Assembly (NCBI GenBank): GCA_002343185.1
Contig: DDRT01000013.1
Location: 224,231-288,230 of the forward strand
Direction of reading: 5' to 3'
From: Deltaproteobacteria bacterium UBA2409
Lineage (GTDB): Bacteria > Bdellovibrionota_C > UBA2361 > DDRT01
Length of the DNA: 64,000 bases
The notes below the pieces were generated by a model that saw nothing but the letters and a program-made list of their open reading frames with translations, did no database searches and was not told the origin of the DNA. The translations under genes and the position numbers were made by a program. Within the stretch, counting starts at the first letter, position 1. Every line of letters starts with the position of its first letter. This document shows positions 9,701 through 18,880 of this stretch, in pieces.

Positions 9701-9923
9701 TTTCTTTACATTTGCTCATCAACTAGAGAGAAGTATGCTTTTTACTTACGGAGATAAAGCGGTTAGATTTACCATTTCAAAATGGGAAAAACTTGGTCTT
9801 TCACACGAAGAGATTATCCAAAAAATTCGAGAGATAGAGATAGTTAAGGATAAAGGTAAAGTTGAAAACGATTCGGAAGAGCCACAACTAGACCCGGAAT
9901 CAGAGTTAATATCCCAATATTAG
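6795..9923 (+). CDS. Large helical protein with mTERF-like repeats in its C-terminal half
   Basis: A 1042-residue, all-alpha, soluble protein without signal or membrane segments. The N-terminal 600 residues match nothing I recognise. From about 626 on, units recur that fit the mTERF pattern: a helix with a G-L-S/T-x-x-x-I segment, then N-P or H-P followed by Leu. Examples are GLTEKAIKRILTENPEL (632-648), FGLSNVEILQVFDKNPKL (768-785), YSESDIKRFILKHPQSL (814-830), LSLSDQVLAFHPELLEF (906-922), NP at 953 and HP at 963; the linker EKLERVETLLLRFGV is also typical. mTERF proteins are organellar nucleic-acid binders and are rare in bacteria. Convergent helical repeats are the alternative. The ATG at 6795 has no obvious Shine-Dalgarno. 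The product may bind nucleic acid or be an exported effector; both are inference. Confidence 0.55.
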   Translation: MHIVGLPYPDKLPEVVVPELKTLGEKIYYAKITPQELHYELNKQFRATERTLNDLIQIVTKEEIGCSIQSHPDYFEVSVLNLPSKVTFVLYKDDLYVPEYLKPGELKFDQSGSFSSTENLLTLGRAIFLSALGNEDAKRYLLELPRPIGTDYAPNTVREVQKSIGSFATSLAFAALKVIKEKKVLITDDSEIKARLHRLQVIGLGESYSFKDYVGDMTDLVKIIIKAIPDRILKGTDLRERRDSLEEFYQHITSKNKSSCPKGNPHINYLHLLEVAISCGEAQHLAIIDNPSWTMIFKSPLRATSPVKIEEKKFRDYRGCIKQMMGDLVASPEFQTLEDDSIKALRLPANKEVTDEVLVAETAAYWANELVTTLNRAKSNEWDRAKVAVVILNLYPALALLADITQSASSEAAYLKGRDLYIAANCMDQIPGDAIPALKIVAGQIAKYTGASSFETFEDLNLWAYYNSAQTNEPLTTPPWFAPYEYTEASKQLFDHLLNPKGFTKDYTEGVSHIKEQAILEARLISCLNSGSSKPFIELATELGITHDQSIKELVFAVIDQGKKGFFASEFETRSQFGGGPNGTLTDQQRIRLNKIRSDLEKAITPKETPIEQIKGEVEEQQTLQLHLTSWGLTEKAIKRILTENPELANIVFRKTNIQIDQIFTPEQIEKIASNSPELFEQIAKGALSEDKLRLIEENLDQVLSGKIKISLAKRLSWDGGKRQYKSHPQDSKLVDTLAERSKSFKLNLRLLDDPSGLIEAATTLDRFGLSNVEILQVFDKNPKLYLPTDKGARTFGDFFYHDYLEIMLTRFQYSESDIKRFILKHPQSLTPEFRATVEALTELYTERHLLAELPKAIKRHKSLVTTPIEKINEKLERVETLLLRFGVKPHEKYIDGSKLPEITPLSLSDQVLAFHPELLEFNGDRAKTILSMLTSEFEDLDLKDVARACDLNPVVLEAAFKHPAKNGDFFTFAHQLERSMLFTYGDKAVRFTISKWEKLGLSHEEIIQKIREIEIVKDKGKVENDSEEPQLDPESELISQY

Positions 9924-9932
9924 AATTTTTAA

Positions 9933-10034
9933 CTTGGGGATCAGCAAGAATTTGACTGGTCTGGTTTTCTTGTCCTCCGAAGCTTCAGCGAAGGGGGAAA
10001 CCAGACCTTCAAAAGGACTGGCTTCAGCCAGTCC
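9933..10034. repeat. Diverged relative of the palindromic element, copy 3
   Basis: It starts with CTTGGGGATCAG. An inverted repeat GGTCTGGTTT (9958-9967) / AAACCAGACC (9998-10007) encloses CTTGTCCTCCGAAGCTTCAGCGAAG, and a second hairpin follows. The same internal text recurs at 13.93 kb. It lies between two convergent genes. Confidence 0.65.
10011..10034 (-). terminator. Intrinsic terminator of the rpsO-pnp operon
   Basis: Read leftward from pnp, GGACTGGC-TGAA-GCCAGTCC (10034-10015) is a perfect eight-base-pair GC-rich stem followed at once by TTTT (10014-10011). It lies about 25 bases beyond the pnp stop. Confidence 0.7.
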
Positions 10035-10058
10035 AGATATACATTAAAAAACAACTAA

Positions 10059-12149
10059 TCAATTAGCAGCATGCACTTCAGACTCTTTCATTGAAAGTCT
10101 GATCTTGCCCTGCCTATCGATCTCAAGAACTTTTACCTGAACCTCATCTCCTTCACGTACAACATCAGTAACTTTTCTTACTTTATCTTCAGCAAGTTGA
10201 GATATGTGTACTAGTCCATCAGTTCCAGGAAGAATCTCTACAAATGCTCCGAAGTCAGCAATTCGCTTAACGATACCTCGGTAAACTTTTCCAACTTCTG
10301 CCTGCATGGTAAGGCTCTCAATAATCTTAATTGCATTATCGATCTTCTTCTGATCACTTGAAGCAATACTAACTGTTCCATCATCAGAAACTTCCATCTT
10401 AACATCACATGACTCTGTGATAGATCTGATCATCTTTCCTCCTGGGCCGATGACATCTCTGATTTTGTCCTGATGAATCTTTATAGTTACAATTTTTGGA
10501 GCATAACGGCTTAGGCTCTCTTTTGGCTTAGAAATTACATTATCCATCTGTTTTAGGATATGAATTCTAGCATCTCGAGCCTGGTTCATGGCTTTAGACA
10601 TAATCTCTTCTGTCAAACCCTTTACCTTGATATCCATTTGAAGTGCTGTGATACCTTTTTCAGTGCCACATACTTTAAAATCCATATCACCTAGATGATC
10701 TTCATCACCAAGAATATCGGTTAAAATTGCGAACTCCTTACCCTCTTCAATGAGCCCCATCGCAACTCCTGCAACAGGTGCAGCTATAGGGACTCCAGCA
10801 TCCATTAAAGATAAGCTTGCACCGCATACTGTTGCCATTGAGCTCGAACCATTACTTTCTGTAACTTCGGATACGACTCTGAGAACGTAAGGGAATTTCT
10901 TTAGATCAGGAATTACCGCTTTGATAGCTCTTTCTGCTAATGCCCCATGCCCAATCTCTCTTCTTCCAGGCCCTCTAAGTGGCTTTGTTTCACCAACTGA
11001 AAATGCTGGAAAGTTATAATGAAGAAGGAATGTCTTTGACGCTTCACCCATTAGGTTATCAATTCTTTGGGCTTCTGCTTCTGTTCCAAGAGTAGCGACT
11101 ACAATTGCTTGAGTTTCGCCTCTTTGAAAAAGAGCTGAACCATGAGTTCTTGGTAAAAAACCTAATTCAATATCAATAGGTCTTACTGTTACAAAATCTC
11201 TACCATCAATTCTGGTTTTCTCTTTGATAATTCTCTGTCTTACAAGCTTAAATGAAAGCTCATCAAAGCTGTGATTAATAATTTTTTGTTTTGTACTTGC
11301 GTCCTCATCGCCTTCCTTGATGAACTTTAGAACTGCTTCTTCTTTTGCAGCTTTATAAGCATCTCTACGTGCAGTTTTATCGGGAATTCTTACTGCTTTT
11401 TCGATAAGTGGGGTTAAGAAATCACTAACTGACTTTACAAGACTCTGATCTAGCTCTTTTTTTGTCCATTCAACTTTGGCTGCTCCAGCTACTTTTTGAA
11501 GCTCTAGCTGTATATTTATAAGTGGCTGCATCTCTTTATGAGCAAAAAATAGCGCTTCAAGAAGATCTGCTTCAGGAACCTGCTGTGCTCCACCTTCAAC
11601 CATAACAATTGCATTCTTTGTTCCAGCAACTATCATATTGATATCTGAGTTCTTCTGGTCTGTAGCTGTCGGATTAATACAAAGCTTACCTTTGACGCGC
11701 CCTACCCTCACACAACCAAGAGGCCCCTCAAAAGGAAGATCTGATAGTGTTAATGCTAATGATGCACCGTTAACAGCTAAAACATCTGTGTCATTTTCTT
11801 CGTCTGCAGAAAGAACAGTAGCCATAACTTGAATTTCATGGCTGAAACCCTCTGGAAAAAGAGGCCTACATGGTCTATCCATTAGCCTAGAAACTAGCGT
11901 TTCCTTTTCACTTAGACGGCCTTCTCTTTTAAAGAATCCCCCAGGGATCTTTCCAGCTGCATAAGTTTTTTCAACATAATCGACAGTTAATGGAAGAAAA
12001 TCAACGTCTTTCTCAGCTCCTCGACATGCAGTGATTAAAACGATTGAGTCGCCATATTTAACTACACACGAACCTCCTGCTAATTTAGCAATCCGGCCAG
12101 TTTCAAACGATAGAGTTCTGCCATGAAAATCTAACTCTCGTATCTCCAT
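10059..12149 (-). CDS. pnp: Polyribonucleotide nucleotidyltransferase (PNPase)
   Basis: A 696-residue 3'-5' phosphorolytic exoribonuclease. Two RNase PH-like core domains (about 1-230 and 320-545) are joined by a helical linker, followed by a KH domain (about 550-610, IRDVIGPGGKMIRSI) and an S1 domain (about 620-690, RIADFGAFVEI). The active-site region of the second core, GDEDHLGDMDFKV, is intact, and length and order are normal for the family. AAGGAG stands nine bases before the ATG. The gene follows rpsO by 42 bases on the same strand, the classic rpsO-pnp arrangement, which in E. coli is controlled by RNase III and PNPase autoregulation. A terminator hairpin lies directly downstream. Confidence 0.98.
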   Translation of the reverse strand: MEIRELDFHGRTLSFETGRIAKLAGGSCVVKYGDSIVLITACRGAEKDVDFLPLTVDYVEKTYAAGKIPGGFFKREGRLSEKETLVSRLMDRPCRPLFPEGFSHEIQVMATVLSADEENDTDVLAVNGASLALTLSDLPFEGPLGCVRVGRVKGKLCINPTATDQKNSDINMIVAGTKNAIVMVEGGAQQVPEADLLEALFFAHKEMQPLINIQLELQKVAGAAKVEWTKKELDQSLVKSVSDFLTPLIEKAVRIPDKTARRDAYKAAKEEAVLKFIKEGDEDASTKQKIINHSFDELSFKLVRQRIIKEKTRIDGRDFVTVRPIDIELGFLPRTHGSALFQRGETQAIVVATLGTEAEAQRIDNLMGEASKTFLLHYNFPAFSVGETKPLRGPGRREIGHGALAERAIKAVIPDLKKFPYVLRVVSEVTESNGSSSMATVCGASLSLMDAGVPIAAPVAGVAMGLIEEGKEFAILTDILGDEDHLGDMDFKVCGTEKGITALQMDIKVKGLTEEIMSKAMNQARDARIHILKQMDNVISKPKESLSRYAPKIVTIKIHQDKIRDVIGPGGKMIRSITESCDVKMEVSDDGTVSIASSDQKKIDNAIKIIESLTMQAEVGKVYRGIVKRIADFGAFVEILPGTDGLVHISQLAEDKVRKVTDVVREGDEVQVKVLEIDRQGKIRLSMKESEVHAAN

Positions 12150-12191
12150 ATTTTTTTCTCCTTATTTTTTTATATAGTGAAAGGATCTTGC

Positions 12192-12446
12192 TTACTTTCT
12201 TAAGCCTAAAGAGCCGATGAGCTTTCTGTATCGCTCAAGATCGGATCTCTTCACATACTCAAGTAGTCCCTTCCTTCGGGAGATTAATCGCATCATCCCA
12301 CGTCTAGAGGTATTATCCTTAACGTGTCTCTGAAAATGTTTTGCTAGCTCTTCAATCCTATCGGTCAAAAGAGCAACTTGAACTTCTGGTGAACCAGTAT
12401 CGGTTCCATGTACCTTGTACTGATCAATCATTTTTTTCTTGGACAT
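12192..12446 (-). CDS. rpsO: 30S ribosomal protein S15
   Basis: An 84-residue S15, a few residues shorter than the common 89. It has the conserved [12 protein letters not shown] segment, the helix [15 protein letters not shown], and the rRNA-binding core [21 protein letters not shown]15 binds the 16S central domain at the three-way junction of helices 20-22 and starts platform assembly. GAGGAA sits just before the ATG. It is the first gene of the rpsO-pnp unit; the 77 bases upstream, shared with the end of the MFS gene, are AT-rich and could hold the promoter, though I could not identify one convincingly. Confidence 0.97.
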   Translation of the reverse strand: MSKKKMIDQYKVHGTDTGSPEVQVALLTDRIEELAKHFQRHVKDNTSRRGMMRLISRRKGLLEYVKRSDLERYRKLIGSLGLRK

Positions 12447-12523
12447 CTTTCCTCGTCACTAACTAATTAATTTTATTTACTTTAATCGATAATTGATATC
12501 ATTTAGCTAGGCAAAAGTCAAAC

Positions 12524-13831
12524 TCACTGCCTTTTTGAGGAGAATACTGAGAAAAATCCACCTGAAAATGGCCTTAAAGAAGTTAGCCTAAAAAGTAGGT
12601 CTTTATGGGAGATCACTTCAACCTCCCTAACCTCTTTAAACTTTGGAAGGAATATAAATGCAGTGGCTAATCTTAAAACTCCTGAAACTCCTAATGCTAC
12701 TAAGAAAACACTTTCTGTGAATCCTTCGCTCATACTTACAACTAAACTACCAAGCATGGCACCAATAAACACAAAAACAGCATTCACCAATGCAGTATAG
12801 GCGGCACATCTCCCTCGTTTAGCAGGAGAAACTGCATCAAATATGAAATTACTAGCAGCAAGGTTAAAACCAGCCCAAACAAACCCGGCATAAATCTGAA
12901 CAGATAAGAGATAATAGAACGTATTATCGACTAACCACATAAATGGGATCACTGATAAGCCAATAGCAGATATGTTTAATATCTTCTTATTTCCAAACTT
13001 ATCGGTAAGAGCGCCCCAATGCTGCATCGTTAGCACTTGGGTTACAAGTTGCCCACCAATTAAGAACATATAGGTTAGATAAGAGACTTTTAATTCATTT
13101 AATAGATAAAGTGGAATAAAAGGTCCTCCGACAACTACTGCACCGTTCATGATTCCAAAGAAAAATACAAACTTTGCAAAATTAGAATTAGGAGCACGTC
13201 TTATAAAATCGTATAAACTGAAAAAATCGCTGCTCTTAGTATGAAAGGGAGGGTCGTCATATTTACTCAAATAATAGGCAGAAATGAGTCTAGAGATTCC
13301 TGCAAAGACACATAAGCATGAAAACCCTATCTGAGGCGGAGCATAATTAAGAAACACTCCTGCGGCGAACATCGAAAGCAGAGTTCCTAATCCTGATCTT
13401 TTATTTCTAAACCCAAAGTACTCTCCGCGAATCGACTCAGGAACAAGATCTCCGATTAAGCTGTTCCAAGCAGGTGCACCTGCATTCCCGAAGGTATGAT
13501 AAAAAGTGGCTAACACTACCAGAGCCCAAGCACCGTCTGACACTCCAGTCGCTGGAAGAGTTGCAATAAAAAACCAGGTGATCGCCTGCAAAGTCGCAAA
13601 TATGCAGATTACTTTTCTTCTGCCATAGACCTGCAATCTTGTGCCTAAGATCTGAGATGAGGCTCCAAGAAGTGGAGGAATTGATGCAAGGCAGGCAATC
13701 TGAAAACTTGTTCCGCCAAGAAAAACTCCAAGTGCGCTAAGATAAGCTTCCCCTGCTCCTATCATTAAACACCAAAAAAATGCATCCCAAACTGAATAGC
13801 GAAGAGATGGGGGCAGAGTGGAAAGTTTCAT
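12524..13831 (-). CDS. Major facilitator superfamily transporter
   Basis: A 435-residue integral membrane protein with about twelve hydrophobic segments. After a short N-terminus the first helices contain WDAFFWCLMIGAGEAYLSALGVFLGG, and the cytoplasmic loop after helix 2 has the GTRLQVYGRRK form of the MFS loop motif. A second related loop, WGALTDKFGNKK, opens the C-terminal half. The substrate cannot be told from sequence. Its profile (short loops, YHTFGNAGAPAWNSLIGDLVP in helices 4-5) resembles uncharacterised MFS proteins of Gram-negative bacteria. It lies upstream of rpsO on the same strand (78-base gap) but probably has its own promoter. Confidence 0.85.
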   Translation of the reverse strand: MKLSTLPPSLRYSVWDAFFWCLMIGAGEAYLSALGVFLGGTSFQIACLASIPPLLGASSQILGTRLQVYGRRKVICIFATLQAITWFFIATLPATGVSDGAWALVVLATFYHTFGNAGAPAWNSLIGDLVPESIRGEYFGFRNKRSGLGTLLSMFAAGVFLNYAPPQIGFSCLCVFAGISRLISAYYLSKYDDPPFHTKSSDFFSLYDFIRRAPNSNFAKFVFFFGIMNGAVVVGGPFIPLYLLNELKVSYLTYMFLIGGQLVTQVLTMQHWGALTDKFGNKKILNISAIGLSVIPFMWLVDNTFYYLLSVQIYAGFVWAGFNLAASNFIFDAVSPAKRGRCAAYTALVNAVFVFIGAMLGSLVVSMSEGFTESVFLVALGVSGVLRLATAFIFLPKFKEVREVEVISHKDLLFRLTSLRPFSGGFFSVFSSKRQ

Positions 13832-13917
13832 TCTCGAGTAGATATATATTCGTTTAATGGTTGTACTGGAAGATCTTCAGATCGTCTGTATTACTGAAAA
13901 GAAACAAAACGGAGGTG

Positions 13918-13976
13918 GGGATGTCTGGTCTGGCTTTCTTGTCCTACATAGCTTTGGCGAAGGAGGAAGCCTGATC
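13918..13976. repeat. Diverged relative of the palindromic element, copy 4
   Basis: GGTCTGGCTTTCTTGTCCTA..GGCGAAGGAGGAAGCCTGATC repeats the layout of copy 3 (GGTCTGGTTTTCTTGTCC..GCGAAG..AAACCAGACC) with several changes. It lies between sucD and the MFS gene and could act as a terminator of the sucCD unit. Confidence 0.55.
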
Positions 13977-13985
13977 TAAAAGTAT

Positions 13986-14855
13986 CTATCCCAACGCCTC
14001 CTGCATTACTTTACCTAAAAGTGCTGGGCTTCTAGTAAATTTCATCCCTGCTTCTTCAAAAGCTTTAAATTTAGCTTCTGCCGTATCATCCCCACCAGAA
14101 ATGATTGCTCCTGCATGCCCCATTCTTCTTCCTGGAGGGGCTGATGCGCCAGCAATAAAACCAACAACAGGTTTTTTCATATTTGCCTTTACCCATCTTG
14201 CAGCCTGAATCTCAGCATCACCCCCAATCTCACCGATCATAACAACACCATCCGTGTCAGGGTCTTCATTAAACATTTTAAGACAATCAATAAAATTGGT
14301 ACCGTTCAGTGGGTCTCCACCAATCCCTATACAGGTTGATTGACCAAGTTTAAGCTCGGTTAATTGAAAAACTGCTTCATAAGTTAAAGTTCCTGACCTT
14401 GAAACAACTCCAATTTTTCCTGGCATATGTATATGACCAGGCATGATTCCAATTTTAGCCTCACCAGGAGTAATTACCCCTGGGCAGTTTGGTCCAATAA
14501 GTCTTGTTCTTTTGCCCTCCATATATGCTTTTACTTTAAGCATATCTAAAACAGGGATCCCTTCAGTAATACAGATAACAAGATCCAGATCGGCATCTAC
14601 TGCTTCCATAATTGCATCAGCTGCAAAAGGAGCAGGAACATAAATGACACTTACATTTCCTCCTGTTTTCTCTTTTGCTTCTATTACAGAATTATAAAGA
14701 GGAATTCCTTCAAACTCTTGGCCACTTTTACCTGGTCCAACTCCGGCAACCATTTTTGTGCCATATTCTTTACACATTTTTGTATGAAAAGACCCCGCTT
14801 TTCCGGTCATCCCTTGAGTAATAACTTTTGTATTTTTATTAACCAGAACGCTCAT
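13986..14855 (-). CDS. sucD: Succinyl-CoA synthetase, alpha subunit
   Basis: A 289-residue ADP-forming succinate-CoA ligase subunit that binds CoA and carries the phosphohistidine. It shows the N-terminal CoA-binding Rossmann fold ([13 protein letters not shown]), the ligase CoA domain ([20 protein letters not shown]) and the active-site H247 in RRMGHAGAI. The enzyme makes ATP (or GTP) from succinyl-CoA in the TCA cycle. The start overlaps the sucC stop in TAATG, and AGGAGG inside the end of sucC provides the ribosome site, so the two subunits are translationally coupled. Length is typical. Confidence 0.98.
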   Translation of the reverse strand: MSVLVNKNTKVITQGMTGKAGSFHTKMCKEYGTKMVAGVGPGKSGQEFEGIPLYNSVIEAKEKTGGNVSVIYVPAPFAADAIMEAVDADLDLVICITEGIPVLDMLKVKAYMEGKRTRLIGPNCPGVITPGEAKIGIMPGHIHMPGKIGVVSRSGTLTYEAVFQLTELKLGQSTCIGIGGDPLNGTNFIDCLKMFNEDPDTDGVVMIGEIGGDAEIQAARWVKANMKKPVVGFIAGASAPPGRRMGHAGAIISGGDDTAEAKFKAFEEAGMKFTRSPALLGKVMQEALG

Positions 14856-16015
14856 TAGGAAACCTCCTTTACAACTTTCCTTGCTGCATCATCCATCGTA
14901 TCTGCAGTCGTAATTTTTAATCCTGACTCAGAGAGCATCTTTCTTCCTAGCTCAACATTAGTGCCTTGAAGTCTCACAACTAAAGGCACATTCAGGGATA
15001 ATTCTTTTGCAGCAGCAATTATACCGCCAGCTATGATGTCGCATTTCATTATCCCACCAAAGATATTTACAAGTATCGCTTTTACTTTGGAGTCTGAAAG
15101 TAAGATCTTGAAAGCTTCTGTTACTGTTTCTTTTGAAGCTCCTCCTCCTACATCAAGAAAGTTTGCAGGCTCCCCTCCTTCAGCTTTGATTATATCCATG
15201 GTAGCCATGGCTAGTCCTGCACCATTGACCATACATCCGATATTTCCATCTAATGCGATATAACTTAAACCAAACTTTGAGGCTTCTAGATCTTTAGCAT
15301 CTACCTCATCATAATCCATAAAGGTTTTAAGTTGTGGCTGTCTAAAAAGTGCATTCTCATCAACTGATACTTTTGCGTCCAGAATAACAAATTTGCCCTG
15401 CTTAGTTATAACAAGAGGATTAATCTCAAGAAGTGATAGATCGCTATTAATAAAAGAACTATAGAGGCCAGAAAATAACTTATGAAGGTCTTTTTGAAGC
15501 TCGAATGAAAGCTTGAGTCCTGATATTAATTTTACAGTATGGAACCCCTGATACCCAGACTTAGGATCTACCTTAACAGTAATGATTTTTTCGGGGTGTT
15601 TTGCTGCAACCTCCTCAATCTCCATTCCTCCCTCAGTAGATGCAATTATCGAAATACATCTATTCGCACGATCAACAAGTAAACTTACATAAAATTCTCG
15701 ATCAATTTCACATCCTGCTTCAACATAAACTTTTCTAACTAATTTTCCTTGAGCTCCTGTTTGTGGAGTTACTAAAGTCATGCCAAGAATTTTCTCAGCA
15801 TGTGCTTTAGCTTCTTTAGGGGATTTGGCAACTTTCACACCACCACCTTTACCTCGACCACCTGCATGAACCTGAGCTTTAACTACACAGATCCCGCCAC
15901 CAAGATTATCGGCTGCTGCTTCAACTTCACCTGGGGTGTAGCAGATATATCCTTTTAAAACTGGAAGACCGTACGATAGTAAAAGCGCTTTTGCTTGATA
16001 TTCATGAATATTCAT
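14855..16015 (-). CDS. sucC: Succinyl-CoA synthetase, beta subunit
   Basis: A 386-residue subunit with an N-terminal ATP-grasp domain ([19 protein letters not shown], then [14 protein letters not shown]) and the C-terminal CoA-ligase domain ([30 protein letters not shown]). It binds the nucleotide and succinate and pairs with SucD. It leads the two-gene unit sucCD. The 177 bases upstream, up to sdhB, contain a full palindromic element (copy 5), so sucCD is probably separated transcriptionally from the sdh operon although all run leftward. Gene content and length are ordinary for the family. Confidence 0.98.
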   Translation of the reverse strand: MNIHEYQAKALLLSYGLPVLKGYICYTPGEVEAAADNLGGGICVVKAQVHAGGRGKGGGVKVAKSPKEAKAHAEKILGMTLVTPQTGAQGKLVRKVYVEAGCEIDREFYVSLLVDRANRCISIIASTEGGMEIEEVAAKHPEKIITVKVDPKSGYQGFHTVKLISGLKLSFELQKDLHKLFSGLYSSFINSDLSLLEINPLVITKQGKFVILDAKVSVDENALFRQPQLKTFMDYDEVDAKDLEASKFGLSYIALDGNIGCMVNGAGLAMATMDIIKAEGGEPANFLDVGGGASKETVTEAFKILLSDSKVKAILVNIFGGIMKCDIIAGGIIAAAKELSLNVPLVVRLQGTNVELGRKMLSESGLKITTADTMDDAARKVVKEVS

Positions 16016-16067
16016 GGTGGAAACGGTAACATATTAGGTAGTAAAGGTTCTAGGGGGTGAAAATTAA

Positions 16068-16188
16068 CTTGGGGGTCAGGCTGATGGGGGTCAGGCCGGT
16101 AGGCCTGACCAGGCAAGAATTACGTCTGGTCAGGATCTATCGTCCGCGCCAGCGGACGAAGCAAAAATACTGCGGCCTGACCCCCAAG
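16068..16188. repeat. CTTGGGGGTCAGG palindromic element, copy 5 (complete, with hairpin module)
   Basis: A 121-base element with both ends intact: CTTGGGGGTCAGG at 16068 and CGGCCTGACCCCCAAG ending at 16188. The left half has a GGGGTCAGGCCGGTAGGCCTGACC hairpin, and the right half contains TCGTCCGC-GCCA-GCGGACGA. It separates sdhB from sucC. Confidence 0.92.
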
Positions 16189-16192
16189 CTCC

Positions 16193-16966
16193 TTACTGCG
16201 CCTTCATCCCACTTCCCTGAACGATCTGAAGCAGTCTACCTTTTAAATAATCTCGGTTTAATCTTGATATGAATTTTATGGAGATCCCTTTTGGACAGGC
16301 TTCCTGGCATTCTCCATGATTAGTACATCCGCCAAACATCTGCGCATCCATCTCTTTAACCATATTGATGACCCGTGAGTAACGTTCAGGTTGCCCCTGA
16401 GCAAGGAGTCCTAGGTGAGAAACCTTAGCTGCTGTAAAGAGCATTGCTGAACCATTAGGGCATGCAGCAACACAGGCTCCACATCCAATACAGGTTGCAG
16501 CATCAAAGGCAGAATCAGCAGATTCTTTATCGATTAAGATCGAGTTTGCATCTACAGCTGCTCCAGTGTTTACAGAGATAAAGCCGCCGGCTTGAATGAT
16601 CTTATCAAATGCACTTCTATCTACTACAAGATCTTTTATTACCGGGAAAGCTTTTGCTCTCCATGGCTCGATCACTATAGTGTCACCATCTTTGAAAGAT
16701 CTCATGTGGAGTTGACATGTAGTTGCAAGCTTATTAGGTCCATGCGGTTTCCCATTTACAACCATAGAACATGAGCCACAGATACCTTCCCTACAATCAT
16801 GTTCAAACGCTATTGGAGCCTCCCCCTTTACCTCAAGCTCTTCATTTAGAAGATCCAACATCTCTAAAAACGAGCTATCTGGGCTCACATCATTTACCTT
16901 ATACTCTTTAAATGAACCTTCGCTGGTAGGTGTTTCTTGTCTCCAAACTAAAAGTGTTAGATTCAT
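16193..16966 (-). CDS. sdhB: Succinate dehydrogenase iron-sulfur subunit
   Basis: A 257-residue electron-transfer subunit. The N-terminal ferredoxin domain has the 2Fe-2S cysteines in CREGICGSC and a later TTCQLH. The C-terminal domain has [14 protein letters not shown] (4Fe-4S) and a second cluster [14 protein letters not shown]. It passes electrons from SdhA flavin to the cytochrome b subunit. The ATG follows the sdhA stop with no gap and GGAGC lies just inside sdhA, which indicates coupling. The sequence style, with the single b558-type SdhC, fits the non-classical SDH/fumarate-reductase group found in Bacillus, Chlamydia, Bacteroidetes and deltaproteobacteria. Confidence 0.96.
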   Translation of the reverse strand: MNLTLLVWRQETPTSEGSFKEYKVNDVSPDSSFLEMLDLLNEELEVKGEAPIAFEHDCREGICGSCSMVVNGKPHGPNKLATTCQLHMRSFKDGDTIVIEPWRAKAFPVIKDLVVDRSAFDKIIQAGGFISVNTGAAVDANSILIDKESADSAFDAATCIGCGACVAACPNGSAMLFTAAKVSHLGLLAQGQPERYSRVINMVKEMDAQMFGGCTNHGECQEACPKGISIKFISRLNRDYLKGRLLQIVQGSGMKAQ

Positions 16967-18877
16967 CTACTTATAGCTCCTTGTCTGAAGTTTAACATTT
17001 TCAAAATTTAGTTTTTCTTTGAATAGTTTTGGAGACCCATCCTCGCTCTTTCCCCAAACTGAAGCGTAGCAATAATCATCATCATTTCTTTTTGCCTCAC
17101 CTTCTTCTGTTTGATACTCAGACCTAAAATGTCCACCGCACGACTCTTCCCTATCTAATGCATCTCTACACATTACCTCAGCAAATTCTAAAAAGTCAGC
17201 AACTCTTCCAGCTCGCTCTAAGGTTTGATTTAGGTCTTCGCCCGATCCAGGTACGCAAGCTTCTTTGTAAAATCTCTCTCTAAGCTCAGGGATCTTATTA
17301 ATTGTTTCTGTCAGCCCAGCTTTACTTCTGCTCATACCGCAGTTATCCCACATCAATCTTCCAAGCTCCCGGTGGAATGAATCTATGGATCTATTCCCAC
17401 GTAAGGACACCAACTTACTTAGTCGCTCTTTAACTTCCCTTTCAGTATCTAAAAAACTTTTATGGGTCTCTGAAATTCCATCAGGTTTATGATCAGCAAG
17501 GAAATCCCCAATTGTGTATGGTATTACAAAATATCCATCAGCAAGTCCCTGCATTAGCGCACTGGCTCCAAGCCTATTTGCTCCATGGTCTGAAAAATTT
17601 GCTTCTCCAAGTGCATAGAGCCCAGGAATTGTCGTCATAAGATTATAATCAACCCAGAGACCCCCCATAGTGTAATGTGGGGCAGGAAATATTCTCATCG
17701 GAGATTCATAAGGGTTCTCTCCAGTAATTTGCTTATAAATATCGAATAGATTTCCATATCTTGCTTCAATCGCAGATCTCCCAAGTCGTTTTATCGCATC
17801 AGAGAAATCAAGATAAACCCCTAACCCCGAGGATCCGACACCTCTTCCTTCATCACAAACCTCTTTTGCTGCCCTACTAGCAATGTCTCTTGGACTTAAG
17901 TTTCCAAAGCTTGGATATTTTCTTTCTAGATAATAGTCGCGCTCACCTTCAGGGATATCTGATGGAGATCGCTTGTCTCCTTTATTTTTTGGAACCCAGA
18001 TTCGCCCATCATTTCTAAGCGACTCGCTCATCAAAGTTAGTTTTGATTGATGTTCCCCTGTTACAGGGATGCAAGTAGGATGAATCTGAGTGAAACAAGG
18101 ATTAGCAAAGCCTGCACCTCTCTTATAAGCTCTCCAAGTTGCAGTTACGTTGCAACCTTTAGCATTAGTTGAAAGATAAAAAACTGTTGAATAGCCTCCT
18201 GTACAAAGAAGTACAGCATCGGCTACATGGCTTTCAATTTTACCTGTTCTTAGGTTTCTTGTGACAATGCCTCGTGCTCTTCCATCAACAAGCACTACAT
18301 CCAGCATTTCAGTGAAGGGATACATTTTTACCCCACCCCTTGCTATCTCCTTTTCAAGTGCTGCGTATGCTCCAAGAAGTAGTTGCTGGCCTGTTTGACC
18401 TCTTGCATAAAAAGTTCTTGAAACCTGTGCTCCACCGAAAGATCTATTTGAAAGTGTCCCACCGTACTCACGGGCAAATGGAACTCCTTGAGCTACGCAC
18501 TGATCGATAATATTTAGAGATACTTCTGCAAGTCTGTGAACATTTGCCTCTCTTGCTCTAAAATCTCCACCTTTAATCGTGTCATAGAAAAGTCTGTAAA
18601 CACTATCACCATCATTTTGATAGTTTTTTGCTGCATTGATTCCCCCCTGTGCAGCGATACTGTGCGCTCTTCGTGGCGAATCCTGAAAACAGAATGCTTT
18701 TACCTGATAACCAAGCTCTGAAAGTGTTGCGGCAGCACTTGCCCCAGCTAGACCAGTACCAACAACAATAACTTTGTATTTTCTTTTATTAGCTGGATTA
18801 ACAAGTTTTATTTTTCCCTTGTGACTTGTCCATTTTTTATCAAGTGGTCCATCTGGAACTTTTGAGTTTAACTCCAT
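16967..18877 (-). CDS. sdhA: Succinate dehydrogenase flavoprotein subunit
   Basis: A 636-residue flavoprotein. The FAD-binding Rossmann motif [19 protein letters not shown] starts near residue 38, and H72 in [11 protein letters not shown] is the predicted covalent FAD attachment site. The capping domain and catalytic region ([29 protein letters not shown]) are intact, and the C-terminal helical domain is present. It oxidises succinate to fumarate on the cytoplasmic face of the inner membrane. It lies three bases after sdhC and directly abuts sdhB. Direction of the reaction cannot be told from sequence: this b558-type group includes both succinate dehydrogenases and fumarate reductases. Confidence 0.97.
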   Translation of the reverse strand: MELNSKVPDGPLDKKWTSHKGKIKLVNPANKRKYKVIVVGTGLAGASAAATLSELGYQVKAFCFQDSPRRAHSIAAQGGINAAKNYQNDGDSVYRLFYDTIKGGDFRAREANVHRLAEVSLNIIDQCVAQGVPFAREYGGTLSNRSFGGAQVSRTFYARGQTGQQLLLGAYAALEKEIARGGVKMYPFTEMLDVVLVDGRARGIVTRNLRTGKIESHVADAVLLCTGGYSTVFYLSTNAKGCNVTATWRAYKRGAGFANPCFTQIHPTCIPVTGEHQSKLTLMSESLRNDGRIWVPKNKGDKRSPSDIPEGERDYYLERKYPSFGNLSPRDIASRAAKEVCDEGRGVGSSGLGVYLDFSDAIKRLGRSAIEARYGNLFDIYKQITGENPYESPMRIFPAPHYTMGGLWVDYNLMTTIPGLYALGEANFSDHGANRLGASALMQGLADGYFVIPYTIGDFLADHKPDGISETHKSFLDTEREVKERLSKLVSLRGNRSIDSFHRELGRLMWDNCGMSRSKAGLTETINKIPELRERFYKEACVPGSGEDLNQTLERAGRVADFLEFAEVMCRDALDREESCGGHFRSEYQTEEGEAKRNDDDYCYASVWGKSEDGSPKLFKEKLNFENVKLQTRSYK

Positions 18878-18880
18878 AAA

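Noticed and set aside
12447..12523. Riboswitch or S15 leader structure ahead of rpsO
   Set aside because: The stretch is short and AT-rich; no pseudoknot or known S15 leader fold could be recognised by eye.
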